Assembly: GCF_015163715.1 (NCBI RefSeq)
Contig: NZ_JADDUM010000142.1
Location: forward strand, 1-33,240
Direction of reading: 5' to 3'
DNA: 33,240 nt
Source of the DNA: Pseudomonas cyclaminis
Lineage (GTDB): Bacteria > Pseudomonadota > Gammaproteobacteria > Pseudomonadales > Pseudomonadaceae
The notes beneath the pieces are model-generated. The model did not search any database and was not told the DNA's origin. It saw nothing but the letters and a program-made list of their open reading frames with translations. A program made the position numbers and the translations under genes. Positions 1-8,314 of this stretch are shown here, one piece after another (position 1 is the first letter of the stretch; each line of letters starts with the position of its first letter).

Positions 1-12
1 GCTTGCCCCCGA
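1..12. repeat. Partial REP palindrome at window edge
   Basis: The first bases, gcttgcccccga, match the second half of the REP core seen complete at 6161-6184 and 23407-23430. The rest of the element would lie to the left of the window. It sits just downstream of the TauE/SafE gene, an intergenic position typical of REPs. Confidence 0.55.
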
Positions 13-55
13 AGAGGCCCTAAAGGCTGGCAGCTTAATCCCTGAAAAAACCAGG

Positions 56-823
56 TCAAGTACTCAAGTAGCGCCCAATCAATGCAATGCCGCTGGCCAG
101 CACCAGCCACGTCACCAACCGCACAAACGCCTCACGGGACATGCGCATCGTCAGCCTGCGCCCAAACCACAGCCCAAGGCCCATCGCCGGCAGCAGGCAC
201 AACGCCAACAGCAACAGCGGCACATCCGCATACACCCCGGCAACCAGGAACAGGCTCAGGCGCACCACGGTGCTGCAACTGATCAGCGCACTTTGCGTCG
301 CCCGCGCCGCGTCTTTGGGCAAACGGCTGTTCAGGTAGATCGCATATAAAAAGCCACCACTGCCAAACAGCGCGCCAAACAGGCCGCCGACGGTACCCAT
401 GGGAATCGACCAGCCTTTGGCGAGCTGGGTGGGACGGGCTTTCACTGACAGGCTGTAAATCGCGTAGGCACTGATAAACAGGCCCATCAGCAACAGCAAC
501 AGGTCCGAATGCAAGTTGAGCAAAAACACCACGCCGAGCGTGCAGCCAACGGCCATGCACGGCAGCAGTCGCAGCAGTTCCGCCTTGTTCACGTCCCGCC
601 GTGTTTGCAGCAGGCCGCCAAAGGCCGCGACAAAATCCAGCAGTACCAGCAACGGGATGATCTTCGACAGCGGCATAAACAGAATCAGGATCGGCCCCGC
701 CACCAGCGCCGTACCGAAGCCGGCAATGCCAAACACGATGTACGCCATGACGACGCCCAGGCCGATCACCAGCCACTCCACACCGCTAAACGACCACTGG
801 CTCATCAGCTCAACCGGGCTCAT
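56..823 (-). CDS. TauE/SafE family sulfite/organic-anion permease
   Basis: A 255-residue, very hydrophobic protein with about seven to eight predicted membrane segments. It has the glycine-rich first helix (GIAGFGTALVAGP) and the second repeat (GGLFGALFGSGGFLYAIYL) typical of the TauE/SafE (DUF81) family. Members export or import sulfite, sulfoacetate or other small anions across the inner membrane; the substrate here cannot be read from sequence. I chose the ATG at 823 because AAGGA lies 7 bases upstream; an upstream in-frame ATG at 862 has no clear ribosome site. The gene is divergent from a LysR regulator, which suggests local control. Family assignment is firm, substrate unknown. Confidence 0.85.
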   Translation of the reverse strand: MSPVELMSQWSFSGVEWLVIGLGVVMAYIVFGIAGFGTALVAGPILILFMPLSKIIPLLVLLDFVAAFGGLLQTRRDVNKAELLRLLPCMAVGCTLGVVFLLNLHSDLLLLLMGLFISAYAIYSLSVKARPTQLAKGWSIPMGTVGGLFGALFGSGGFLYAIYLNSRLPKDAARATQSALISCSTVVRLSLFLVAGVYADVPLLLLALCLLPAMGLGLWFGRRLTMRMSREAFVRLVTWLVLASGIALIGRYLST

Positions 824-922
824 GGCGTATTCCTTGAAAGAGACAGTCAACACTTTAGCCATTGGCGAGGGTTGCGACTAATATCGTCAAAGCCCTCTAC
901 CCATCTCGAAAAGGCATGACGC
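824..922. promoter_or_regulatory. Divergent intergenic control region (LysR / TauE)
   Basis: This 99-bp gap holds the start regions of two divergent genes, so both promoters and any LysR operator should lie here or just inside the genes. I do not see a clear T-N11-A palindrome or strong -35/-10 boxes. The call rests on arrangement only. Confidence 0.35.
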
Positions 923-1813
923 GTGATTTCCACTCGCCAACTGCGCTACTTCGTCGAAATTGCCGACAGTGGCAGCTTCAGCGCCGCCGCCGAACGCCTG
1001 TTCGTTGCGCAATCGGCCCTGAGCCGACAGATCAAGGAGCTGGAAAACCAGCTGCAAACGCCGTTGTTCGAACGCACTGCGCGCCAGCCACGCCTGACCG
1101 CGGCCGGTGAAGCGTTCTACCCAAGGGCACGCAACCTGCTGAGCGAGCTGCTCAAGGCCAGTGAAACCGCGACCCAGGTCGGCAACGGCCAACTCGGCAC
1201 CCTGCGCCTGAGCCATTCGAGCACCGTGCCGATGAGCGGCGTTTTATTGCAGGGCATCAGCACGTGGCTGGAGCGCTGCCCCGGCGTTTCGATGGACATC
1301 GTCAAACTGTCCTCGGAAGCGCAACTGGAGCAGATCGCCGACGGTCGCCTGGACGTCGGCCTGTTACGGCTGCCGGTGCTGCGCCAGCGTGAAGGGGTCC
1401 GTGTGGAACCTTTATATAAGGAGCAATTGCTGCTGGCGGTGCCGCCGAATCACCGACTGGCAAGTAGCAACGAGCCCGTCGGCCTGGAGCAGCTCAAGGA
1501 TGAAGCGTTTATCTCGATCCCCCATCCACAACGTGGTGGACTGAGTTATCTGTCAGCCGAACTCTGCATGCGCGCCGGATTTTTCCCCAAGGCTGCGCGG
1601 GTCATATCACGTAAGACCACTCAGCTACAGTTGATCCAGGCCGGCTTCGGTATTGCCCTGTTACCAAAATCCATGCAGGACATCGCCCCCGCCAATGTGC
1701 ACTTTTTAGCCCTGGCTGACCCGGATTGCCTGAGCACCGTGGCCCTGGCCTGCCCGCAGGCGCCGAGCCGGTTGGTGGAGCAGTTCTGTCAAACCTTGCA
1801 CGAATGCCTATAA
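923..1813 (+). CDS. LysR-family transcriptional regulator
   Basis: 296 residues, normal LTTR length. Residues 1-60 form the winged helix-turn-helix (RQLRYFVEIADSGSFSAAAERLFVAQSALSRQIKELE), followed by the linker helix and a periplasmic-binding-protein-like effector domain (about 90-290). The start is GTG at 923; the protein begins MISTRQL, in register with LTTR N-termini. It faces the TauE/SafE gene across about 100 bp, the classic arrangement of an LTTR and its target. The effector is unknown. Eleven bases separate its stop from xseA, so xseA might be partly transcribed from here. Confidence 0.9.
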   Translation: MISTRQLRYFVEIADSGSFSAAAERLFVAQSALSRQIKELENQLQTPLFERTARQPRLTAAGEAFYPRARNLLSELLKASETATQVGNGQLGTLRLSHSSTVPMSGVLLQGISTWLERCPGVSMDIVKLSSEAQLEQIADGRLDVGLLRLPVLRQREGVRVEPLYKEQLLLAVPPNHRLASSNEPVGLEQLKDEAFISIPHPQRGGLSYLSAELCMRAGFFPKAARVISRKTTQLQLIQAGFGIALLPKSMQDIAPANVHFLALADPDCLSTVALACPQAPSRLVEQFCQTLHECL

Positions 1814-1823
1814 ACTGCCGCCC

Positions 1824-3202
1824 ATGATTAAAGACCCCTTTGCCCGCCTGGGCCTGGACCGCGAAGTCCTGACTGTCAGCCAACTCAACGGCCGTGCGCG
1901 GGTGTTGCTGGAAGACGTGTTCACCAATATCTGGGTCGAAGGCGAGATTTCCAACCTCGCCCGCCCGGCATCCGGCCATGTGTATTTCACCCTCAAGGAC
2001 AGCGGCGCCCAGGTGCGTTGTGCCTTGTTCCGCAACAATGCCGCACGGGTGCGCCAGGCGCTGAAGGATGGCCTGGCGGTGAAGGTGCGCGGCAAGGTCT
2101 CGCTGTTCGAGGGCCGTGGCGACTACCAGTTGATCCTCGACACGGTGGAGCCGGCCGGTGATGGCGCGCTGCGCCTGGCGTTCGATGCCCTGAAGGAAAA
2201 GCTCAGCGCCGAAGGCCTGTTCAGCGCCGAGCGCAAAGTGCCGCTGCCGGCCCATCCTCGACGCATTGGCATTATCAGCTCGCCCACCGGCGCGGTGATC
2301 CGCGACATCATCAGCGTGTTCCGCCGCCGGGCGCCGAACATTGAGCTGACCTTGATCCCCACCGCCGTACAAGGTCGTGAAGCGATCGCGCAGATTGTGC
2401 GGGCGCTGAAACTCGCCGACGCCCGCGGTTTTGACGCACTGATCCTGGCCCGTGGCGGCGGCTCCCTGGAAGACCTCTGGTGCTTCAACGAAGAAGCCGT
2501 CGCCCGCGCAGTGGATGCGTGCGTCACGCCCATCGTCAGCGCCGTCGGCCATGAAACCGACGTGTCCATCAGCGACTTCGTGGCGGACGTGCGTGCGCCT
2601 ACGCCGTCTGCGCCGCCGAGTTGCTGGCACCGGACGCCAGCCATCTGGTGCGCCAGGTCGAGAACCTGCATCGGCGCCTGGTGATGCTGATGCGCAATCG
2701 CCTGACCCACGATCGCCTGCGCCTCGAAGGCATGGCCCGTCGCCTGCGCCACCCCGGCGAACGTCTGCGCCAGCAGGCCCAGCGCCTGGATGACCTGGAC
2801 ATGCGCCTGCGCCGCGCATTCGAACGCAGCCTCAACACCCGGCGCGAGCGCCTGATCCGCCTGGAAACCCGCCTTGCCGGCCAGCACCCCGGCCGTCAAC
2901 TGGCCCTACTGCGCCAGCGCCTGGACAGCCTCGCCGAACGCCTCCCCCGCGCCATGCGCGAAGGCCTGAAGGCCCGTCGCCTGCAACTGCAAAGCCAGGT
3001 GCAGACGTTGCAGGTGGTCAGCCCGCTGGCGACCTTGGCCCGTGGCTACAGCATCCTGCTGGATGAGCGCGGCCAGGCCATTCGCAACGCGGCGCAAACC
3101 CACACCGGCCAACGCCTCACTGCGCGTCTCGGTGAAGGCCAATTGCAAGTGCGGGTGGAAGACAACCACCTGACACCCGTCACCCTTTCGTTATTGGATT
3201 GA
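1824..3202 (+). CDS. xseA: Exodeoxyribonuclease VII large subunit, frameshifted in this sequence
   Basis: XseA with XseB degrades single-stranded DNA in both directions, in mismatch repair and damage processing. Residues 1-100 are the OB-fold (QLNGRARVLLEDVF, WVEGEISNLARPASGHVYFTLKD). The catalytic domain follows (IGIISSPTGAVIRDI, ARGGGSLEDLWCFNEE, VSAVGHETDVSISDFVADVRAPTPS), then a long coiled-coil C-terminus and the YSIL(L) tail. The frame breaks in codon 263, at 2611/2612: the first frame runs to 2684 with unrelated residues, while the family sequence (ELLAPDASHLVRQVENLHRRL) resumes in the next frame. One added base gives 459 residues, the expected Pseudomonas length. A dropped base in the sequence is more likely than a real pseudogene. 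Confidence 0.9.
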
Positions 3203-3205
3203 TTG

Positions 3206-4027
3206 ATGCCTCGTCTCTTTAGCTTGTTGATGCTGCTGTGCCTTGCCTTTAATGCCCACGCCGATAGTTATATCAGCCGTACATTAAACAAACCGGTGCC
3301 GGGTGGCGTGGCCGTGGTCGAAATGGGCCCTTCGGCCACAGCACCGAAAGCGACCTATCAAGGCAAGCCGGTGCTGGTGGTCAAGGAACAGGACAACTGG
3401 CTGGCGATTGTCGGCATCCCGCTGAGCGTCAAGCCGGGCAACGAGCGCATCAGCAGCGGTAGCCGCAGCCTGCCGTTTATCGTCGGCTACAAGAAATACC
3501 CGGAACAACGCATCACCCTGAAGAACAAAAGCCAGGTCAACCCCGACCCGGCCCAGCTCAAGCGCATCGAAGGCGAACTGGCCGTGCAACTCAAGGCCTA
3601 CCGCAGCTTCAGCCCCAACCTGCCGAGCAACCTGGTGCTGGATAAACCGGTGAACGGGCCGCTGTCGAGCAAGTTCGGCGTGCGTCGCTTCTTCAACGGT
3701 GAAGAACGCAACCCGCATTCGGGCCTGGACTTCGCCGTGCCGGCCGGTACGCCGATCAAGACGCCGGCGAACGGCAAGGTGATCCTGGTCGGCAACTACT
3801 TCTTCAATGGCAACACGGTGTTCGTCGACCACGGCCAGGGCTTTATCAGCATGTTCTGTCATATGTCGAAGATCGACGTGAAAGTCGGCCAGCAACTGGT
3901 GCGCGGGACGGTGGTAGGCAAGGTCGGCGCGACGGGCCGCGCCACCGGGCCACATATGCACTGGAACGTCAGCCTCAACGATGCACGGGTGGACCCGGCG
4001 ATCTTTATCGGCGCGTTCCAGCCCTGA
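3206..4027 (+). CDS. M23-family peptidoglycan metalloendopeptidase, secreted
   Basis: 273 residues. Residues 1-19 are a Sec signal peptide (MPRLFSLLMLLCLAFNAHA, cleavage before D20). An M23 N-terminal domain follows (about 20-110), then a LytM/M23 catalytic domain (about 145-270). Zinc and catalytic residues are present: H171 and D175 in HSGLD, H219 in the FCHM segment, and H250/H252 in GPHMHW. It should therefore be an active endopeptidase cutting peptide cross-links in periplasmic murein, not a degenerate EnvC/NlpD-type activator. ATG at 3206 is used; the TTG one codon earlier overlaps nothing useful. The stop of xseA is 3 bases upstream, so the two are probably co-transcribed. Confidence 0.88.
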   Translation: MPRLFSLLMLLCLAFNAHADSYISRTLNKPVPGGVAVVEMGPSATAPKATYQGKPVLVVKEQDNWLAIVGIPLSVKPGNERISSGSRSLPFIVGYKKYPEQRITLKNKSQVNPDPAQLKRIEGELAVQLKAYRSFSPNLPSNLVLDKPVNGPLSSKFGVRRFFNGEERNPHSGLDFAVPAGTPIKTPANGKVILVGNYFFNGNTVFVDHGQGFISMFCHMSKIDVKVGQQLVRGTVVGKVGATGRATGPHMHWNVSLNDARVDPAIFIGAFQP

Positions 4028-4035
4028 ATAACTCG

Positions 4036-4063
4036 ATTGCGCGCGCTGCAAAGCACGCGCAAT
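4036..4063 (+). terminator. Hairpin downstream of M23 gene
   Basis: ATTGCGCG (4036-4043) pairs perfectly with CGCGCAAT (4056-4063) around a 12-base loop that may add TGC/GCA pairs. Only a weak T stretch follows, so it is terminator-like, not a textbook terminator. It lies 8 bases after the stop codon. Confidence 0.5.
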
Positions 4064-4184
4064 TAAATTCAGCGCTTGCCAATTTCCCAAGCATAAAATC
4101 TCGATTCCTACGCAAATAGCAGAACTTCTCTCAATTTTTTTCGACTGCTTGCCATCTTTCACCCCGGCGGTTAGGGTTGAGCTT

Positions 4185-4262
4185 ATGAAAACCTCTCACA
4201 CCCTCATTCAGCTTCGCCAGCACCGCAGCCTGTGCCTCGTCAGCGCACGACTGCCAGGCTGA
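4185..4262 (+). CDS. Possible leuA leader peptide (25 aa)
   Basis: ATG at 4185 opens a 25-codon ORF with 5 leucine codons (20%) and 4 arginine codons, ending TGA at 4260-4262, about 90 bases before leuA. A weak AGGG precedes it by 8 bases. AGCCTG (4227-4232) can pair with CAGGCT (4255-4260) over its end. Leucine-rich leader ORFs control leuA by ribosome-mediated attenuation in enterobacteria. Here the leucines are dispersed instead of in a run and no strong terminator hairpin with U-run follows, so attenuation is not demonstrated. It could be a chance ORF. Confidence 0.35.
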   Translation: MKTSHTLIQLRQHRSLCLVSARLPG

Positions 4263-4351
4263 ATCGATCTGCCTCGTCTCTACGCTTTATCCCCAAAAAC
4301 AGTTCCACGGCAGGCCGCCTTTTCTCGGCCCCTACAACAAAGGATTTCCCG

Positions 4352-6030
4352 ATGAGCATGCTCAAAGACCCGTCTTCGAAGTACCGCGCGTTTCCGACCA
4401 TCGATATCCCGGACCGCACCTGGCCGTCGAAGACCATCACCGAAGCGCCGATCTGGTGCAGCTCCGACCTGCGTGACGGCAACCAGTCGCTGATCGAACC
4501 GATGGACGCGGTGAAAAAACTGCGCTTCTGGAAGACCCTGGTCGCCGTGGGCGTGAAGGAAATCGAAGCGTCGTTCCCCGCCGCATCGCAAACCGACTTT
4601 GACTTCGTACGAACACTGATCGAAGACAACCACATCCCCGAGGACACCACCATCCAGGTGCTGACCCAGGGCCGTGAAGACTTGATCGCACGCACCTTCG
4701 AATCCCTGCGCGGCGCCAAGAAAGCCATCGTGCATTTGTACAACGCCACCTCGCCGTCCTTCCGCCGTATCGTGTTCAACCAGGACAAGGACGGTATCAA
4801 GGCCATCGCGGTCAACGCGGCGAAGCTGTTCGTCAAATACGCTGCCCAGCAGCCGGAAACCCAGTGGACCTTCGAGTACTCCCCGGAGACCTTCAGCGCC
4901 ACTGAGCTGGAATTCGCCAAGGAAGTCTGTGACGCCGTGATCGAGGTGTGGAACCCGACGCCTGAGCACAAGATGATCCTCAACCTGCCGGCCACCGTGG
5001 AATGCGCCACGCCGAACATCTATGCCGACCAGATCGAGTGGTTCGTCGCCATATCAACCGCCGTGACAGCGTGATCATCAGCCTGCACACCCACAACGAC
5101 CGTGGCACCGGCGTGGCCGCTACCGAGCTGGGCCTGATGGCTGGCGCCGACCGTGTCGAAGGCTGCCTGTTCGGCAACGGCGAGCGTACCGGTAACGTCG
5201 ACCTGGTCACCGTGGCCTTGAACATGTACACCCAGGGCCTCGACCCGCAGCTGGACTTCTCCGATATCGACGGCGTGCGCAAGGTCGTCGAAGAATGCAA
5301 CCAGATCCAGGTGCACCCACGTCACCCCTACGTGGGTGACCTGGTTCACACGGCGTTCTCTGGCTCCCACCAGGATGCGATCCGCAAGGGCTTCACCCAG
5401 CAGAAAGACGATGCGCTGTGGGAAGTGCCGTACTTGCCGATCGATCCGGCCGACATTGGCCGCAGCTACGAGGCGGTGATCCGCGTGAACAGCCAGTCGG
5501 GCAAAGGCGGCATCGCCTACCTGCTGGAGCAGGAATACGACATCAGCCTGCCACGCCGCATGCAGATCGAGTTCAGCCAGGTGGTCCAGGCCGAAACCGA
5601 CCGCGTGGGCCTGGAGATGACCGCCCCGCAGATCTACGCCTTGCTGCAACGCGAGTACCTGCAGGCCAACACTCCGTACGCGCTGGTCAGCCATCGCCTG
5701 CAGGAAGAGAACGGCAACAGCTCGGTGGAAGTGGAAGTCTCGGGCAAAGGCCAGGGCGAAACCAACCTGCGCTGGCACGGTAAGGGCTATGGCACCCTGG
5801 AAGCCCTGGTCGCCGCCTTGCCGATCAAGGTGGAGATCATGGACTACAACGAACACGCGATTGGCGCTGGTACCAATGCCAAGGCTGCTGCCTACATTGA
5901 ATTGCGTGTGAACGGCGAGCGTCCGGTGCATGGCGTGGGCATTGACGAAAACATCACCACTGCCAGCTTCAAAGCCGTGTTCAGCGCGCTGAACCGCTCG
6001 CTGAGTCAGTTGGAAGCGAAGGCGGCCTAA
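4352..6030 (+). CDS. leuA: 2-isopropylmalate synthase, frameshifted in this sequence
   Basis: LeuA condenses acetyl-CoA with 2-ketoisovalerate, the first committed step to leucine. The N-terminal TIM barrel shows the metal and substrate motif [16 protein letters not shown] and, after the break, [37 protein letters not shown]. The C-terminal LeuA regulatory domain binds leucine for feedback (about 430-559). It is the longer class found in Pseudomonas and actinobacteria. ATG at 4352 has AAAGGA 7 bases upstream. The frame breaks at 5044/5045 after residue 231 (IEWF); the +1 frame continues [14 protein letters not shown]. One added base gives 559 residues. Probably a sequence error, since all domains are conserved. 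Confidence 0.93.
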
Positions 6031-6051
6031 CACAACACCGCTGAAATGCAA

Positions 6052-6084
6052 AAGGCCTCTGGGTGAGAACTCAGGGGCCTTTTT
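6052..6084 (+). terminator. Rho-independent terminator of leuA
   Basis: AAGGCCTCTG (6052-6061) pairs with CAGGGGCCTT (6072-6081), including one G-T pair, around a 10-base loop and runs into TTTTT. It lies 21 bases after the leuA stop. Confidence 0.85.
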
Positions 6085-6120
6085 GCTGGGCTTTATATTT
6101 GCGGTGTCTGTGAGGTCCTC

Positions 6121-6184
6121 ATCGGGGGCAAGCCCCTCCCACATTTGGAATGCGTTTCCCTGTGGGAGGGGGCTTGCCCCCGAT
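6121..6184. repeat. REPIN: inverted pair of REP sequences
   Basis: Two REP arms in inverted orientation at 6121-6143 and 6161-6184 are separated by 17 bases. Each arm is itself a palindrome around GGGGCTTGCCCC. The left arm is one G shorter than the right. The pair sits between the convergent leuA and amidase genes, 37 bases after the leuA terminator and just short of the amidase stop. Such elements are mobilised by RAYT transposases in the P. fluorescens group; no RAYT gene is in this window. Confidence 0.85.
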
Positions 6185-6193
6185 AGCGGCCTG

Positions 6194-6985
6194 TCAGACA
6201 AACTGAAAGCTATCGGCATCCAGGTTCGCCGGAAACCGAGTGCGATACGCCGCCAGTTCAGCCGCGTCCAGGCAGACCTGAAACACCCCGTCCGCCTCTC
6301 CAGCGCTGAGCAGGGTTTCTCCCTGGAAATCCAGCACCTGGCTGTCCCCGGTGTAGGCAAAGCCCTTACCGTCCGTACCCACCCGATTCACTGCCGCCAC
6401 GTAGCACAGGTTTTCGATGGCACGCGCTGGCAGTAAACGGTTCCAATGCTGACGCCGCGCCCCCGGCCAGTTCGCGGTGTACAACAGCAGGTCCGTATCC
6501 TGGGCATCGCGGCTCCACACCGGAAAGCGCAGGTCGTAGCAAATCAGCGGCCGGATACGCCAGCCCTTCAATTCAAACTGCACCTGCCGATCGCCAGGGG
6601 TGTAGTGATCGTGCTCGCCGGCCATACGGAACAGGTGGCGCTTGTCGTAATGCAGCACTTCCCCATCGGGACGCGCCCACAGCAGGCGGTTGCGGTGGCT
6701 GCCGTCGGCGGCCTGGATGATCACACTGCCGGTGATCACGGCGTTGTATTTGACCGCCTGGGCTTGGAGCCATCGATGGGTAGGACCGTTTTCCGGTTCA
6801 GCGAGGGTGGCCGACGCCATGGAGAATCCGGTGGTGAACATCTCCGGCAGTACGATCAGGTCGGCGCCCCTGGCTTGCTCCAGCAGCAGGTCGAAGTGTT
6901 CGAGGTTGGCCTGACGGTCGTGCCACGCGAGGGTGGTCTGGACCAGGGCGAGCGTCAGGTTTGGCAGCGCACTCAGATCACGCAT
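6194..6985 (-). CDS. Carbon-nitrogen hydrolase, omega-amidase (YafV-like)
   Basis: 263 residues of the nitrilase superfamily with the complete catalytic triad: E48 in LPEMFTTGFSM, K115 in DKRHLF, and C149 in ICYDLRFP. The YafV/Nit2 branch hydrolyses 2-oxoglutaramate or 2-oxosuccinamate, the keto-acids left when glutamine or asparagine donates its amino group. The start overlaps the end of the aminotransferase gene by 13 bases, so the two are translationally coupled. This fits a transaminase-omega-amidase pair that pulls methionine regeneration forward, as in methionine salvage. The fold and triad are certain; the substrate is inferred from family and context. Confidence 0.87.
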   Translation of the reverse strand: MRDLSALPNLTLALVQTTLAWHDRQANLEHFDLLLEQARGADLIVLPEMFTTGFSMASATLAEPENGPTHRWLQAQAVKYNAVITGSVIIQAADGSHRNRLLWARPDGEVLHYDKRHLFRMAGEHDHYTPGDRQVQFELKGWRIRPLICYDLRFPVWSRDAQDTDLLLYTANWPGARRQHWNRLLPARAIENLCYVAAVNRVGTDGKGFAYTGDSQVLDFQGETLLSAGEADGVFQVCLDAAELAAYRTRFPANLDADSFQFV

Positions 6986-8121
6986 AGTTTTTCAGCTGCT
7001 TGACGCAGCGTCTCCTCGCGTTTGGCAAAGCACAGGCGCACCAGGCGCTGGCCTTGGGGTGGGGTCTGGTAGAACACCGAGACCGGGATGGTCGCGACGC
7101 CGTGTTCGCGGGTCATCCACAGGGACATGGCGACATCATCCAGGTCCGGGCGAATTTGTGAGTAATCCACCAGTTGGAAGTAGGTGCCGGTCACCCGGGT
7201 AAAACTGAATCGCGACGGTTCCAGCAAGTCGCAAAACAGGTCGCGCTTGGCCTGATAGAACGCGGGCAATTCGTCGACATGCTCCGGGTGGTCGGCCATG
7301 AAATCCGCCAGCGCGAACTGCAATGGCGTCACGCCGCAAAAGTTGACGTACTGGTGCACCTTACGCAGCTCGGCCGTCAGGGCCGGTGGCGCGACCACAT
7401 AGCCGGTTTTCCAGCCGGTCACGTGGTAGGTCTTGCCAAAAGAGCTGACCACGAACGCACGTTGATACAGCTCTTCGTGGGCCAGCACACTGACGTGGGA
7501 GACGCCGTCGAAGACCAGATGCTCGTAGACCTCGTCGCTGACCAGGTAGATATCGCGGTCGCGGATCAATTCGGCCAACTGGTCCAGCTCGGCGCGGCTG
7601 ATCAGGGCGCCGGTGGGGTTGTGTGGGGTGTTGAGGATGATCATGCGCGTACGCGGCGACAACGCGGCCTTGATCTTCTCGAAGTCCAGCGCAAAGCCTT
7701 GCAGGCTCAGTTGCACATGCACGCAGCGACCACCGGCCAGCTCCACCGAGGGCTCGTAGCTGTCGTAGCTGGGGTCGAACACGATGACTTCGTCACCACT
7801 ACGAATCACCGCCTGGATCGCGCAGAAGATTGCCGCCGTGGCGCCTGGGGTGATGGTCACTTCGCTGTCAGGGTCAACCGTGGCGCCGTAGCTGCGGGCG
7901 ATCTTGGCCGACACTTGCTGGCGCAGGGCTGGCAGGCCGGTCATCGGGGAATATTGGTTGTGCCCGCTGGCTACGTGCTTGCCCACCGCATCGAGCAACG
8001 CCTGGGGGCCATTGAAATCGGGAAAGCCCTGGGACAGGTTGAGCGCGCCGGTTTCGGCTGCGAGTTGTGACATGGTCGTGAAGATGGTGGTGCCGACATT
8101 CGGCAGCTTGCTGGTGATCAT
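6973..8121 (-). CDS. PLP-dependent aminotransferase, methionine aminotransferase (YbdL-like)
   Basis: 382 residues, fold type I class I/II aminotransferase. Visible are NTPHNPTGA (166-172), SDEVYEHLVF (195-204) and the Schiff-base lysine K230 in SSFGKTYHVTGWKTGY. The family closest in feel is E. coli YbdL and plant/bacterial glutamine transaminase K, which transfer amino groups between glutamine/methionine and 2-keto-acids. The ATG at 8121 is preceded by AAGGGGG; the in-frame upstream extension to 8247 runs through repeat DNA and is not credible. The 3' end overlaps the omega-amidase start by 13 bases. Confidence 0.87.
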   Translation of the reverse strand: MITSKLPNVGTTIFTTMSQLAAETGALNLSQGFPDFNGPQALLDAVGKHVASGHNQYSPMTGLPALRQQVSAKIARSYGATVDPDSEVTITPGATAAIFCAIQAVIRSGDEVIVFDPSYDSYEPSVELAGGRCVHVQLSLQGFALDFEKIKAALSPRTRMIILNTPHNPTGALISRAELDQLAELIRDRDIYLVSDEVYEHLVFDGVSHVSVLAHEELYQRAFVVSSFGKTYHVTGWKTGYVVAPPALTAELRKVHQYVNFCGVTPLQFALADFMADHPEHVDELPAFYQAKRDLFCDLLEPSRFSFTRVTGTYFQLVDYSQIRPDLDDVAMSLWMTREHGVATIPVSVFYQTPPQGQRLVRLCFAKREETLRQAAEKLCVI

Positions 8122-8139
8122 GGGAGCCCCCTTCGGGTG

Positions 8140-8313
8140 AGCTACAAGTTTTAAGCTGCAAGCTGCAAGCAGGTCAAGGGCCAAACCGCCAGGCACGAAA
8201 AAGGGCTCATTCAGAGCCCTTTTCGTACCTGGCGGTTTGAGCTTCAAGCTGTAAGCTGCAAGCCGCGAGCAAACCTGCTTTAGCTTGCAGCTTGTAGCTT
8301 ACAACTCAAAGCT
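8140..8313. repeat. Cluster of short AGCTGCA-type repeats around a terminator
   Basis: Three blocks (8140-8170, 8239-8270, 8281-8313) are built of roughly 7-base units of the form aagctgc / agcttgc / agcttgt. The first two run in one orientation (aagctgcaagctgcaagc) and the third mostly in the reverse one (agcttgcagcttgtagc). They bracket the inverted repeat at 8183-8238. Similar runs occur between Pseudomonas genes but I cannot name the family. Confidence 0.6.
8183..8238 (-). terminator. der: der terminator with extended arms
   Basis: A near-perfect 56-base inverted repeat: arms of about 25 bases differ by one substitution and one extra A. The inner part, read on the minus strand, is AAAAGGGCTC-TGAAT-GAGCCCTTTTT, a classic terminator for der. 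The outer part extends the stem with AAACCGCCAGG/CCTGGCGGTTT, making it much longer than a usual terminator. Confidence 0.8.
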
Positions 8314-8314
8314 G

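Larger units (their letters stand above)
4028..4351 (+). other. 324-bp leuA upstream region
   Basis: The stretch holds the hairpin at 4036-4063, an AT-rich segment (about 4080-4145) that probably carries the leuA promoter, a possible 25-codon leader ORF (4185-4262) and a small GGCCG/CGGCC hairpin (4313-4330) just before the leuA ribosome site. I could not identify convincing -35/-10 boxes. Confidence 0.4.

Noticed and set aside
1602..2819. Minus-strand frame opposite xseA
   Set aside because: It covers the xseA region and begins and ends inside known genes.
4232..4351. N-terminal extension of leuA
   Set aside because: In-frame but without ribosome site; ATG at 4352 has AAAGGA at the right distance and matches the family N-terminus MSMLKDPS.
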